This document shows positions 8,464 through 17,056 of a stretch of DNA of 57,356 nucleotides, piece after piece (the first letter of the stretch is position 1; each line of letters begins with the position of its first letter). The DNA is taken from contig NZ_JAUSTW010000016.1 of the NCBI RefSeq assembly GCF_030813055.1, forward strand, positions 1 through 57,356, given 5' to 3'. Under the pieces are notes generated by a model. It was given only the letters and a program-made list of their open reading frames with translations. It had not been told where the DNA came from and made no database searches. The stretch is from Neobacillus ginsengisoli (GTDB lineage: Bacteria > Bacillota > Bacilli > Bacillales_B > DSM-18226). Position numbers and translations under genes: made by a program.

Positions 8464-8762
8464 TTAAACACCTACTTTCCATTTATTTTTATTACACTTT
8501 AGACATATGTCAGATGGTTTAGAAATGAGCATTTCTTATCTAAAAATGGGCATTACATTAAACAAATAAAAATGGAACCGTAAGAAGATTATTGAGAATA
8601 TAAGAAAAGGTTCTTCTTTAACTAGTGGGTGCTTTAGTTACACAACAAATGGGCTGTTTCGGCAGTTCTTTTTTCATTATCGTTAATTAACTAAAGTGGC
8701 AGAATAGTTGAACAAGGATTGGGAATACTGGTGTTATATTATTTTTAAAGGTGAATTTAAAA

Positions 8763-9323
8763 ATGACACCATTGATTAGTAAAGAAGAAATTATAAGCTC
8801 TGATAAGTTTTTTCAAAGAATTCATAAAGTAGAAGTGGACTATGTAAACTATTGGAAAGAACATACGTTGTGGCACTGGGAATTTTGGCTATCAGTAGCC
8901 TTATCAATCATTCCTTGGTTTGTATGGATAATACTGCGAAAGCGTGGAAGTGAAGCAAGATTGCTTTTGGCTGGAAGTTTTGGGTTAAGTGTAGCGTTTT
9001 GGTTTGATTTTTTGGGACTTGTTTTTGGGCTCTGGCATTATTCTGGGAGAGTATTGCCTACCATTCCAACGTTTTTACCTTGGGATTTTACTTTAATACC
9101 TGTAACTCTTATGCTTTGGCTACAATTTAAACCAACTCTAAATCCCTTTTTTAAAGCTGTTATTTATTCCGCACTGACATCCTTTATAGGTGAACCTTTA
9201 TTTGAATGGATCGGATTTTATACTACTATAAAATGGAGTATTTTTTATTCCTTTCCAATTTATATTATTATCTATTTAATTGCTTATCGAATTAGTAAGG
9301 CTAAATCATTTGATCCTTTGTGA
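8763..9323 (+). CDS. CBO0543-type integral membrane protein
   Basis: A 186-residue protein with about five membrane segments and a short N-terminal cytoplasmic part. Tryptophan-rich ends such as TLWHWEFWLSVALSIIPWFV and the block FLPWDFTLIPVTLMLWLQFK resemble the CBO0543 family common in Bacillus and Clostridium, whose role is unknown. I use the ATG at 8763 with AAAGGTG upstream; a GTG at 8751 is in frame but lies within that site. It is monocistronic and is followed by repeat copies. Confidence 0.75.
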   Translation: MTPLISKEEIISSDKFFQRIHKVEVDYVNYWKEHTLWHWEFWLSVALSIIPWFVWIILRKRGSEARLLLAGSFGLSVAFWFDFLGLVFGLWHYSGRVLPTIPTFLPWDFTLIPVTLMLWLQFKPTLNPFFKAVIYSALTSFIGEPLFEWIGFYTTIKWSIFYSFPIYIIIYLIAYRISKAKSFDPL

Positions 9324-9351
9324 TAACTAAACGAATACTTTTAAAATAGCT

Positions 9352-9455
9352 TAGATTGTGAAAAAATTCACTTATACTACTATGAAAGAACGTAGTTTTC
9401 TTACATTTTCTGTGGTGAAGCTCTGCTTCATGGGTGGCTAACGGGTGCGATACTT
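9352..9455 (+). repeat. dispersed intergenic repeat A, copy 2
   Basis: TAGATTGTGAAAAAATTCAC, then TCTGTGGTGAAGCTCTGCTT and GGCTAACGGGTGCG, match copy 1 at 1753 in order and orientation. A partial second head (AGATTGTGAAGGATTCTAC, followed by AATGGGTGCG) follows at 9488-9540. Apart from these, 9324-9665 has no gene. Confidence 0.55.
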
Positions 9456-9665
9456 GAATAGAAATGGGGCCACAACTTTAAGGGATTGTAGTAGAAGAGA
9501 TTGTGAAGGATTCTACTTAAAAAATGGGTGCGTAGTTAAATAAGCAATTCTGTACGAAAATGAATCGACTTTTTTTATTTTGATATTTTCTTAGTGTTTA
9601 AAATTTCCGAAATGTGGCGGTACCCGAACTATTAAAAGTTAAAGAATAAGAAAAACAAGATAAAA

Positions 9666-9710
9666 AGAAGCCGTTTTTCCCTTAGCGTAGGAGAAAACGG
9701 CTTTTTGTTT
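9666..9710 (+). terminator. intrinsic terminator
   Basis: GCCGTTTT (9670-9677) pairs with AAAACGGC (9694-9701), followed by five T. It has A-rich flanks on the left and may also work leftward. Confidence 0.65.
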
Positions 9711-9747
9711 CCAAAAAATGTACTAGCGTGGGTTTTATGTCAAAATG

Positions 9748-9875
9748 TTGGCGGTACCCTTCCTTTAGCAATGGCAAAGGATATCGCTAAAGGAATCGCT
9801 ACAATCCCGACGATCAATCCAGCAACTGCATCTTTCTGAAAATGCCCTAAGTTATTTCCTCGAAACCTTCTAGTG
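9748..9875 (-). pseudogene. remnant of a second sulP gene (N-terminus only)
   Basis: The reverse strand translates to TRRFRGNNLGHFQKDAVAGL followed by IVGIVAIPLAISFAIAKG, which matches residues 5-40 of the intact SulP at 10599-12353 (FSGYNLRYLQKDLIAGLVVG and on). About 40 codons remain and the rest is gone. It sits just downstream of the carbonic anhydrase gene, so it is probably left from a recombination or duplication of this transporter. Confidence 0.75.
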
Positions 9876-9897
9876 GGGAATCATTTAGAAACCTCAC

Positions 9898-10494
9898 TTA
9901 TAGGCTGGGTATGTTTGTGCTGTTTGACTTTATATCTTTATATCCGTCGATTACCAGATCCAATTTTCCTGTTTCAGGATCAATCACCATCCCATGAACA
10001 GTTATATTTTTAGGGAATAATGGGTGACTTTTAATTAAACGGACACTGTTGGCGACACTTTCTTCTACACATTGAAACCCCGTCAGCCACTTGGACAAAT
10101 CAATCCCAGCGTTTGTGAGAATATCGATCCGCTCCTCGTCAATTCCATTCTGTTTTGCTTTTTTTAGAATAGAGGATGCTTCTAGACCTACCATGCCACA
10201 TCCATGATGCCCAATAACACACACTTCTTCAGCCTTTAGTTCATAAATAGCGACTAGAATGCTGCGCATGATACTGCCGAAAGGATGAGAGATAACAGCC
10301 CCGGCGTTTTTGATCATTTTCACATCCCCATTTCCTAGACCCATTGCTTTGGGGAGTAATTCCAGCAAACGAGTATCCATACAAGTTAGGATGACTAGTT
10401 TTTTATCTGGAAATTTTGTCGTCTTAAACTCCTCATACTGGTTTTGATTCACAAAATCCTTGTTGTAGTCGAGAATTTTAGAAATCGTGGACAT
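9898..10494 (-). CDS. beta-class carbonic anhydrase
   Basis: A 198-residue beta-carbonic anhydrase, which interconverts CO2 and bicarbonate in the cytoplasm. The zinc site is visible as Cys38-x-Asp40-x-Arg42 (TCMDTR) and His96-x-x-Cys99 (GHHGCGM). I use the ATG at 10494 (MSTISKIL), which has GGAGG eight bases upstream. The in-frame ATG at 10509 overlaps that site. It follows the SulP transporter gene on the same strand with about 100 bases between, so the pair probably works in bicarbonate uptake and use. Confidence 0.92.
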   Translation of the reverse strand: MSTISKILDYNKDFVNQNQYEEFKTTKFPDKKLVILTCMDTRLLELLPKAMGLGNGDVKMIKNAGAVISHPFGSIMRSILVAIYELKAEEVCVIGHHGCGMVGLEASSILKKAKQNGIDEERIDILTNAGIDLSKWLTGFQCVEESVANSVRLIKSHPLFPKNITVHGMVIDPETGKLDLVIDGYKDIKSNSTNIPSL

Positions 10495-10598
10495 AATTTT
10501 TTCCTCCATTTAATGATTTAGTATTCTTAATAAAAAAATCCATAGTTATCTTTTTTATGTTTTTATTAACATAAGCTCCTAAAAAGGGGGATGTTCAA

Positions 10599-12353
10599 TT
10601 AAGTTAACCCAAGCTCACGTTTTGTTTTACTTTTTGCTTTAGGGTTTGCTTTTTCTTTTGAGAGGGTTGAACATTCAGTAAAAGAAAAATGTTTACACCC
10701 TTTACATCGATTAACATCCAGTTTTGAGAGAGCATAATTGATAGCATTACCTGTATGGGCAAAGAAATTTTCCTCACCTGCCAATTGATAAAAACCAGTT
10801 TTCTTAAAAAAATCTTCCAACTGTGGCTGGATACCAGAAAATATTACTTGTTGGTTATTATCCTTGAATTTTTTTACAAGATTCATGAAAAGCGCCTCCC
10901 CGGACGAATCTACGATGGAAACTTTACTCATTCTTAATAGGAGCACTCTTGGTTTTAAATGCAGAATTTCTTCCATTTCCTCCTCAAACTGCTCGATAGT
11001 GCCAAAGAATAATGGGCCTTCTAATGTATAAATGTGAATTTGTGGGCAGTTTGAACCCTGTTTCACCATTTCGGGTTTTACCATTTTATCGTTTGGATCA
11101 GGTAAAACCTTTGATACTTTTAACGTACTGCTTATTCGGATGACAAAAACGAGGAGAGCTAAAAGCAGACCTGCTCCAACGCCTGTAGTTAAATCTATAA
11201 AAACGGTTAGCAGAAAAGTAGAGACTAAAACAAGGGAATCCATCGTTTTTGATTGTAAGATATGAGCAAATTCCTTGCGCTCACTCATATTCCAAGCGAC
11301 ATACATAAGAATGGGAGCCATACTAGCCAAAGGAATGGAAGAGGCATAGGGTGCTAACAGTACTAACACAAGTACTACGACAACACCATGTATGACACCC
11401 GATAAAGGGGAGAACGCACCGTTTTTAATATTCGTTGCCGTTCGCGCAATCGCACCAGTGGCAGGAATTCCTCCAAATAAAGGGGTGACGATATTGGCTA
11501 ATCCCTGTCCAATCAACTCTTTGTTACTATCATGCTTACTGCCGGATATGTTGTCTGCTACTAATGCAGATAATAATGATTCAATCCCCCCAAGCATGGC
11601 AATTACGAAAGCGGCAGGAAGGAGTTCAATCACTACGTTAATCGTTAACTCAGGGAACCCGAATTTTGGTAATTCATTTGGAATGGCTCCATAAGTTGAA
11701 CCGATGGTTGCTACCTGATTTGGAAAGAACAGCGCAGCAACAACAGTTGAAACCATTAATCCTAACAAGGCACCTGGAATTTTAGGCAAATATTTTGGTG
11801 CTAATATGACAATAGCTAAACATATACTTGCTGTTAAAATACTATATATATTGATTGTATTTAAATTAATTAAAATTTCTTTCATTTTCAAATGAAAGGC
11901 TTCTTCTTTTTTTAAGTTTTCAAGCCCCAGGAAATTGGCAATCTGGCCAGAAAAGATAATCACGGCAATTCCAGCAGTAAAGCCGATTACCACTGGACGA
12001 GGGATGAATTTTATATACCTTCCTAATTTAAACACACCCATAAGAAGAATTAAAATCCCTGCCAAGAAGCCGGCGATTAACAGCTTTTCATAACCAAACT
12101 GGATCACCGCTCCCAATAAGACCGGGACAAAGGCTCCAGTCGGGCCTGCAATTTGAAATTTAGAACCTCCAAAAAGAGAAACAATGATTCCGGCAATTGC
12201 CGACGTATAGAGTCCATACTCTGGTCTTACCCCTGAAGCAATCGCGAAAGCCATTGCTAAAGGAATTGCAACAATCCCAACAACTAACCCGGCAATCAAA
12301 TCTTTTTGAAGATAGCGTAAGTTGTATCCAGAAAACCTTTTAAATGAAACCAT
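10599..12353 (-). CDS. SulP family anion transporter with STAS domain (likely bicarbonate)
   Basis: A 584-residue permease. The N-terminus has the SulP entry block (VGIVAIPLAMAFAIASGVRP), followed by 10 to 12 membrane segments with AGPTGAFVPVL and GGIPATGAIARTATNIK, and a C-terminal STAS domain from about residue 440 with MSKVSIVDSSGEAL. A Cys cluster (CKGCKHFSFTEC) lies near the end. SulP proteins carry sulfate, bicarbonate or other anions. Adjacency to carbonic anhydrase favours bicarbonate. The start has GAAGGATG upstream. The gene leads the sulP-carbonic anhydrase operon. Confidence 0.92.
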   Translation of the reverse strand: MVSFKRFSGYNLRYLQKDLIAGLVVGIVAIPLAMAFAIASGVRPEYGLYTSAIAGIIVSLFGGSKFQIAGPTGAFVPVLLGAVIQFGYEKLLIAGFLAGILILLMGVFKLGRYIKFIPRPVVIGFTAGIAVIIFSGQIANFLGLENLKKEEAFHLKMKEILINLNTINIYSILTASICLAIVILAPKYLPKIPGALLGLMVSTVVAALFFPNQVATIGSTYGAIPNELPKFGFPELTINVVIELLPAAFVIAMLGGIESLLSALVADNISGSKHDSNKELIGQGLANIVTPLFGGIPATGAIARTATNIKNGAFSPLSGVIHGVVVVLVLVLLAPYASSIPLASMAPILMYVAWNMSERKEFAHILQSKTMDSLVLVSTFLLTVFIDLTTGVGAGLLLALLVFVIRISSTLKVSKVLPDPNDKMVKPEMVKQGSNCPQIHIYTLEGPLFFGTIEQFEEEMEEILHLKPRVLLLRMSKVSIVDSSGEALFMNLVKKFKDNNQQVIFSGIQPQLEDFFKKTGFYQLAGEENFFAHTGNAINYALSKLDVNRCKGCKHFSFTECSTLSKEKANPKAKSKTKRELGLT

Positions 12354-13056
12354 TTATTACATCCTTCCATTTCTATTTTGAATAGTTTTTCACAAGTAAA
12401 AAGGATAAAGCTAATTTCCAGTGCGACAATGTTTCTAACCTTTACTATTTCTTTCATTAACTTTTGAAACAAGAAATCATAGTTGTAAAAAACCTCCTTC
12501 AAAACTATGTGATGCTCTGTAAATTTCCTGCTGTCTCTTTCCATTTAGAGATACGCTTTGAGGGATGAAGAGTTTCACTTTTTTGAATTTTGATACATAT
12601 TTACCAAATTATTCTCTTATGTTTTAGGGAAATGGTCCAAGAATTTGTTAAAGCGGTAACAGAAATATAGTAAATTTTCGGGATATGGTAAGTTTTAAAG
12701 AGGAAAAGATGATCGAGAAGATCCGGAGGAAGCGCTCATAATTTGAGTGCTTTTTTTATATACGAGAAAATCCATCTTCAGGAGGTTTCAAGTCACTTAC
12801 TGATGGATTTTTTGTAATAGTTTATACCAAGGTTTTTAGGGGAAACCAAGGTTTTCATTTTATGGATTAAAGATATGAAAGTTATTCAAAATTAAGAGTA
12901 ATTTTAATGCAATATTATTTATTGCTCTCCACAAGTGGAGTCACCACTGGTAATGTAAAAATGAACAGAAAAAGGAGCGATTTCCGCTCCTTTTTTTTGT
13001 CACTGTCCAATCTGTCTTGATAAGCCGGATGCCCCATAAGGATATACTCCCTCTCA
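12354..13056. other. gene-free stretch with hairpins between sulP and the NERD gene
   Basis: No credible gene. It holds a terminator-like hairpin at 12733-12760 (GCGCTC, then GAGTGC and T-run), a long-range inverted pair of AAATCCATC (12769-12777) and GATGGATTT (12802-12810), and the terminator at 12968-12998. The upstream region of sulP, 12354-12600, is AT-rich without a clear promoter. Confidence 0.5.
12968..12998. terminator. bidirectional terminator after the NERD gene
   Basis: GGAGCG (12974-12979) pairs with CGCTCC (12985-12990) between an A-run and eight T. It lies just after the stop of the reverse-strand NERD gene. Confidence 0.7.
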
Positions 13057-13926
13057 TTAAATATAATTGGCGCTTTCGATAAGATGCTTTATATTATTAA
13101 GCTGAAAAGCTCCATAAATTCTTTTTTGGGATGTAAGCTCATTTATAAAATACTGTTGTAATTGCTCTTTATTCGTAAACCGTTTTACTATGCTGTTATC
13201 CGACCAATCGTGTACCTCTTTTTTAGCGTGATTAAAAAATACCAAGTTATTTATCCACGTTTTGATATCTTGACTTTGTAAATAAGTTGATAGGATGACG
13301 GCTGTCTGTTGAACCTCGCTAATTGGATTTTCATAAGTCTTTACAGTTAATGATCCCGACTCAGCTTTATCAAATATAAGCGTGTCCTCTTTTTCACTGT
13401 CTAATAAATCTGCTAAAAAAGAAAACCTGTGGCTGCCCTTTCTTGTCAATCCCATTACTATGTGGCCCTTCCAGTTTTTTGTTTCTATAACATATATACC
13501 GGTTGGTAATAATACAAGGTGATCTATCTGCCTGGTTTTACCGTTTTCTTCCGGTATATAAATGTTCGGCATAAGAATCATTTCATCTGGTGAAACGATT
13601 CTTTTACTAATCAAATCTGATTTAAAATTTTCTAGTATCTGATGGGTAATGATTTCCCCTTGGTTTCTATAATTTTTCCGTATATCTTCATTTTCGATCA
13701 TTAGCTTTTCTATTTCGCGTTTGTATGATTCGGACAAAAGTATAGCCTGCTCATCGAAATTTGCTGCTGCGGATTCCATAGAAGCTTTTTGTAATTCTTT
13801 AAAAGCGGCTAACTCTTGGTAATGGTTGCTTCTCATTTCTTTTTGTATAGCCTTTTCCTTTTTTACTATATATGCTAACCAAGCGACAGACGCAGCAAGT
13901 AAAGTGGAAATAATTAACCAGGTCAT
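13057..13926 (-). CDS. NERD-domain protein with N-terminal membrane anchor
   Basis: A 289-residue protein. A single hydrophobic segment (LIISTLLAASVAWLAYIV) at the N-terminus anchors it, residues 25-95 look coiled-coil, and the NERD domain follows with RQIDHLVLLPTGIYVIETKN and WKG, the nuclease-related core with Asp and the E-x-K pair. NERD proteins are suspected DNA-processing enzymes; the cellular role is unknown. The ribosome binding site AAGGAGAAG precedes the ATG and overlaps the end of the small reading frame upstream. Confidence 0.82.
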   Translation of the reverse strand: MTWLIISTLLAASVAWLAYIVKKEKAIQKEMRSNHYQELAAFKELQKASMESAAANFDEQAILLSESYKREIEKLMIENEDIRKNYRNQGEIITHQILENFKSDLISKRIVSPDEMILMPNIYIPEENGKTRQIDHLVLLPTGIYVIETKNWKGHIVMGLTRKGSHRFSFLADLLDSEKEDTLIFDKAESGSLTVKTYENPISEVQQTAVILSTYLQSQDIKTWINNLVFFNHAKKEVHDWSDNSIVKRFTNKEQLQQYFINELTSQKRIYGAFQLNNIKHLIESANYI

Positions 13927-14109
13927 TTATCTTCTCCTTAATTTACAATATTCTTTGTTATCAATGAATCGAGGGCCTGGAAACGTCGCTTTGCTGCCTA
14001 TCTCTTTTATGGTGAATTCTGCTTCCTGGTATAAGCCGGCAGGGATATATAAGCCTGGGCAGGGTAGGTCTCCTGTTTTGGCTATTTTCCTGTATTGGCA
14101 GAAGTTCAA
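13927..14109 (-). CDS. possible small protein resembling the YjzC style
   Basis: About 60 residues starting at a TTG: IAKTGDLPCPGLYIPAGLYQ, EAEFTIKEIGSKATFPGPRF and a basic end. Short Bacillus proteins with TGD...CP.SG.Y and FP.P patterns exist, so this may be real. There is no good ribosome binding site before the TTG at 14109, and the frame remains open upstream through a terminator hairpin. It ends one base before the NERD ATG and could be its leader gene. Confidence 0.35.
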   Translation of the reverse strand: MNFCQYRKIAKTGDLPCPGLYIPAGLYQEAEFTIKEIGSKATFPGPRFIDNKEYCKLRRR

Positions 14110-14126
14110 TATGGATAAAAAGAAAT

Positions 14127-14158
14127 GACCAGGATCAAATTGGATTCTGGTCTTTTTT
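14127..14158. terminator. intrinsic terminator
   Basis: GACCAGGATC (14127-14136) pairs with GATTCTGGTC (14143-14152), followed by T-run. The reverse strand also carries T-rich sequence after the stem. It separates the NERD unit from whatever lies upstream. Confidence 0.6.
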
Positions 14159-14792
14159 ATACGTAAAAGGTGCCGCCGTGATACCTCGCAAGGGGATACG
14201 ACTGATACGCCATGCTTGCCAACGGAAATAGAAAACGTCATGCGATGGTAGCTTCTTGAATGTGTATAGGGAATCTTTTTATTGCCAAATTGTATATAGT
14301 GTATCGAACATCTACCTTCTGAGGTCTATTATAACAATATATTTGACTAACAGCTTAGAGATTGGGGTTTAAATGTAAAATAGTAAATTAATACTATATG
14401 GGTTTTATTAAAAAAACATAAGTTAGGTAAAAGGAAAAAATGAGAGCCGCCGTGGCTCTCATGTATGGATTAAGGAAAGGCACTCATCTTATCATTGGGG
14501 GAATTTGAAATAGATGGGAAATGTGAATTGATTGTTTCTTATACGTAATCGATGTTGAAAGTGGACAAAAAAGCGGAGAAGGTCCATTAGACTCTTCTAC
14601 GCTCTGAATGCTGCAACCTTTGCAGCATTTTTTTTTGGAGGATTGAATTTTATCGGATATTCTCCTGAATGGGGTGTTCAATATCTTACTATGAAAAGTA
14701 AAGTTTGATTTATATTTATAAAAATGATCATCCAAAGTTTTCTTTCATCAATCCTGGTGCCAGTCACCACACGGCTTTTGTCGAAGCATGAT
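14159..14792. other. gene-poor stretch before the alpha-glucan locus
   Basis: Nothing convincing is encoded. A hairpin GAGAGCC/GGCTCTC lies at 14442-14460, and a strong terminator at 14607-14636 (AATGCTGCA with TGCAGCATT, then nine T) ends an unidentified forward transcript. A reverse frame over 14484-14735 runs straight through that terminator and is not credible. Confidence 0.45.
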
Positions 14793-14940
14793 TTGACATA
14801 TTTTTTACCGGTTAAGCAGCAAAATTCCCTTTATAGTGGGCAATTACGCAAAACTAATCAAACGTTTGATTGAAAACGAATTAGGTCTAAATTGGTTGAG
14901 AAATGTCATTTCACTTAAATGAAAGGCAAGATTTGAAATG
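14793..14940. promoter_or_regulatory. palindrome-bearing block, left copy
   Basis: In order: TTGACATATTTTTT at 14793, CCCTTTATAGTGGGC near 14827, the perfect palindrome AATCAAACGTTTGATT at 14856-14871, TTAGGTC at 14881 and AAATGTCATTT at 14902-14912. The same order recurs at 15157-15290. The AAACGTTT centre is that of a LacI-family operator. Confidence 0.5.
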
Positions 14941-14953
14941 ATCCTTTAAAAAT

Positions 14954-15140
14954 AGGCTCTGTTAAACTTGGTTGTTGATTTCCGCTCCTGGCGCTCGCTT
15001 TCCGCGGGGAGGTCCGAGAGCCTCCTCGGCGCTAAATGCGCCTGCGGGGTCTCCCGTGACCTCTCTATCCCGCAGGAGTCGAGCGCCCTCCGCTCCAATC
15101 AACAGTTGTAAAAAATCAACATTTGCCTTTAACACAGCCT
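14954..15140. mobile_element. GC-rich MITE-like element
   Basis: About 187 bp bounded by imperfect inverted repeats: left AGGCTCTGTTAAA plus TGTTGATTT, right AAATCAACA plus TTTAACACAGCCT. The interior is far richer in GC than its surroundings and has subsidiary hairpins (GGCGCTAAATGCGCC). It has no coding capacity. It looks like a GC-rich element seen between genes in many Bacillaceae, from memory. It lies between the two palindrome-bearing blocks. Confidence 0.7.
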
Positions 15141-15156
15141 AAAAATAAAACATTAA

Positions 15157-15290
15157 TTGACATTCTTTTTAGCTAATACGACAGTAAAATCCTTTAGAAT
15201 AAAGGGCTGGCGGCATATTTAATCAAACGTTTGTTTAAGAAGCATTTCGCGTGTAATAGGTCGAAAAATGACATTTTGCTAGCTGCAAAT
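15157..15290. promoter_or_regulatory. palindrome-bearing block, right copy
   Basis: TTGACATTCTTTTT at 15157, CCTTTAGAATAAAGGGC near 15191, AATCAAACGTTTGTTT at 15221-15236, ATAGGTC at 15257 and AAATGACATTT near 15267 match the block at 14793 in order and approximate spacing. A terminator-like hairpin follows at 15299-15333 (AAGCGAAAA with TTTTTCGCTT). Confidence 0.5.
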
Positions 15291-15598
15291 GAAATAAATA
15301 AAGCGAAAAGTCCAAAGAGGTTTTTCGCTTTTAAATTAATAAGAATTTTAAAATCCTGCTAGAATACTTCAAGGGGCGATTTGCTGGGAAACAGGCAAAT
15401 GGCTAGATAAGGATTATTAAGTTAGTAATAGAGATTTCTAGATTTTAGGACTAAAATGAAATAGAAAATAGAGGTTAAAAACCTCTAAAGAGCAGGTGGA
15501 ATTAGTAGTTATACTTCTATAAAGATTAAACGTTTTCTTAAAATTAAACTGATTTATTTCCGAAAAAGTCTTATATTATTGGCGATTATAATAATATA

Positions 15599-15627
15599 TT
15601 GACACAAATTTCAAAATATAATATTAT
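15599..15627 (+). promoter_or_regulatory. sigma-A promoter of the LacI-type regulator gene
   Basis: TTGACA (15599-15604), 17 bases, TATTAT (15622-15627). The predicted start site falls about 15634, directly before the operator at 15644. Confidence 0.7.
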
Positions 15628-15643
15628 GGAAACGTAAACATAT

Positions 15644-15657
15644 GTTAAACGTTTACG
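15644..15657. promoter_or_regulatory. AAACGTTT operator before the regulator gene
   Basis: GTTAAACGTTTACG overlaps the early transcribed region of the regulator gene and shares its core with three sites downstream. This suggests autoregulation. A half-like match ACGTAAAC lies just upstream at 15632. Confidence 0.6.
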
Positions 15658-15674
15658 TAAAGGCGGTAAATTTA

Positions 15675-16685
15675 ATGAATTCTACAATAAAAGATGTAGC
15701 GAGAAAAGCAAATGTTTCGATTGCGACCGTTTCAAGAATCCTAAATAACAAAACGGGATTTTCTGAAAAAACAAAAAAAAAGGTATTAAGAGTAATTGAA
15801 GAACTGGGTTATCAACCCAATGCACTAGCACGTGGACTTATCAATAAAAACACGCAAACAATAGGTGTTCTAATACCAACCGTTTCAAATATGTTCGCCT
15901 CCGAAATACTAAGTGGCATAGAGAAACACGCAAACGATTTGGGATATAGTGTTATTGTTTGTAATACAGGTAGTATTGGTAAAAGAACAATAGATTATTT
16001 ACAAGTCCTTTCAGAGAAGCGCGTCGATGGTGTTATTATTGTCAGTGAGTTTATTTATGATGATTACCACAAGATTTTGAATGATATGGATATTCCCGTT
16101 GTATTGGTTTCTACCATTTCTTTAGAGTTTCCGATTCCATATGTCAAAGTCGATGATCGACATGCGGCATTCACTGCAACGAATTACCTAATAAAAAAAG
16201 GTCATACGAAAATTGCAATGATTGCTGGGGATGCAAAGGATCCTCTAGCAGGAAAACCGAGAATCGAAGGCTTTAAATCAGCTCTTCTTTCTAGTGGTCT
16301 ACAAATAAATGAAGATTACATTATTGATTGTCAGACTTTTAGTCATGAAGATGGAATTAAAGCTATGGAAGAAATTCTTCAAAAACAATTAGATATTACT
16401 GCGATATTTGCAAGTAGTGATGAATTAGCAGTTGGTGCAATGTCTGTCGCATATAGGAATGGAATCAAAATTCCTGATCAACTTTCAATAATTGGATATG
16501 ACAATACAAAATTAGCAGAAATGATAATCCCTTCCTTGACAACCGTTGCTCAACCTCTATTTGATATGGGAGTTGTTGCAGCAACTATGCTTTTTGAGAT
16601 AAAGGAAACAGGTGAAGTTATACAAAGTCGTATAATGAGTCATGAAATTGTTGAAAGGGAAACAGTAAGAAGCTATTTTTCATAA
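15675..16685 (+). CDS. LacI/GalR-family regulator of the maltodextrin locus
   Basis: A 336-residue repressor-type protein. The N-terminal helix-turn-helix reads TIKDVARKANVSIATVSRIL and the hinge helix GYQPNALARGL. The periplasmic-binding-like core has TIGVLIPTVSNMFASEILSG and the C-terminal block SIIGYDNTKLAEMIIPSLTT. The ATG at 15675 has AAAGGCGG upstream; an in-frame ATG at 15642 lies in the operator. AAACGTTT sites flank the gene on both sides. It probably represses the glucosidase and transporter genes until a maltodextrin-derived signal is present. Its last codons are repeated downstream in the tandem junction copies. Confidence 0.93.
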   Translation: MNSTIKDVARKANVSIATVSRILNNKTGFSEKTKKKVLRVIEELGYQPNALARGLINKNTQTIGVLIPTVSNMFASEILSGIEKHANDLGYSVIVCNTGSIGKRTIDYLQVLSEKRVDGVIIVSEFIYDDYHKILNDMDIPVVLVSTISLEFPIPYVKVDDRHAAFTATNYLIKKGHTKIAMIAGDAKDPLAGKPRIEGFKSALLSSGLQINEDYIIDCQTFSHEDGIKAMEEILQKQLDITAIFASSDELAVGAMSVAYRNGIKIPDQLSIIGYDNTKLAEMIIPSLTTVAQPLFDMGVVAATMLFEIKETGEVIQSRIMSHEIVERETVRSYFS

Positions 16686-16705
16686 TTGCTTCTTTTACAC
16701 AAAAA

Positions 16706-16720
16706 CGAAAACGTTTACGT
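16706..16720. promoter_or_regulatory. operator in junction unit 1
   Basis: CGAAAACGTTTACGT, 21 bases after the regulator stop. It also comes close to a catabolite-response (CcpA) element. Confidence 0.6.
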
Positions 16721-16859
16721 TTTTAGTTGGATGAATCAGGTTGTGGAAAGAAAGTGCTGTGTATCAATTTATCCAGGAGTTTTTAAAAGAAGCGATTGTG
16801 ATTTTGTTGAAAGGGAAATAGTAAGAAGTTATTTTTGATAATTGTTTTTTACATAAAAA

Positions 16860-16874
16860 CGAAAACGTTTACGT
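16860..16874. promoter_or_regulatory. operator in junction unit 2
   Basis: CGAAAACGTTTACGT, identical to the site in unit 1 over all 15 bases. Confidence 0.6.
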
Positions 16875-17021
16875 AATTAGTTTGTATAGTTAGATGAATA
16901 AGGCATGGTGGAAAGAAAATGTTGTGTATCAAATCTATCCAAGAAGATTTAAGGACCGTAATTGTTATACTGTTCGAAGGGAAAAGTAAGAAGTTTTTTG
17001 GATAATTTTTTTAACACAAAT

Positions 17022-17036
17022 ACGTAAACGTTTACT
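17022..17036. promoter_or_regulatory. operator in junction unit 3, next to the glucosidase
   Basis: ACGTAAACGTTTACT with the perfect core GTAAACGTTTAC, ending 20 bases before the glucosidase start. It is the most symmetric of the three. Confidence 0.65.
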
Positions 17037-17056
17037 CAAAAAGTTAGAGGAGTTAG

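Noticed and set aside
8217..8522. Forward frame of 101 codons
   Set aside because: Same situation as above, opposite the second small gene.
14484..14735. Reverse frame of 83 codons
   Set aside because: It reads straight through a strong terminator hairpin and has no ribosome binding site or recognisable feature.
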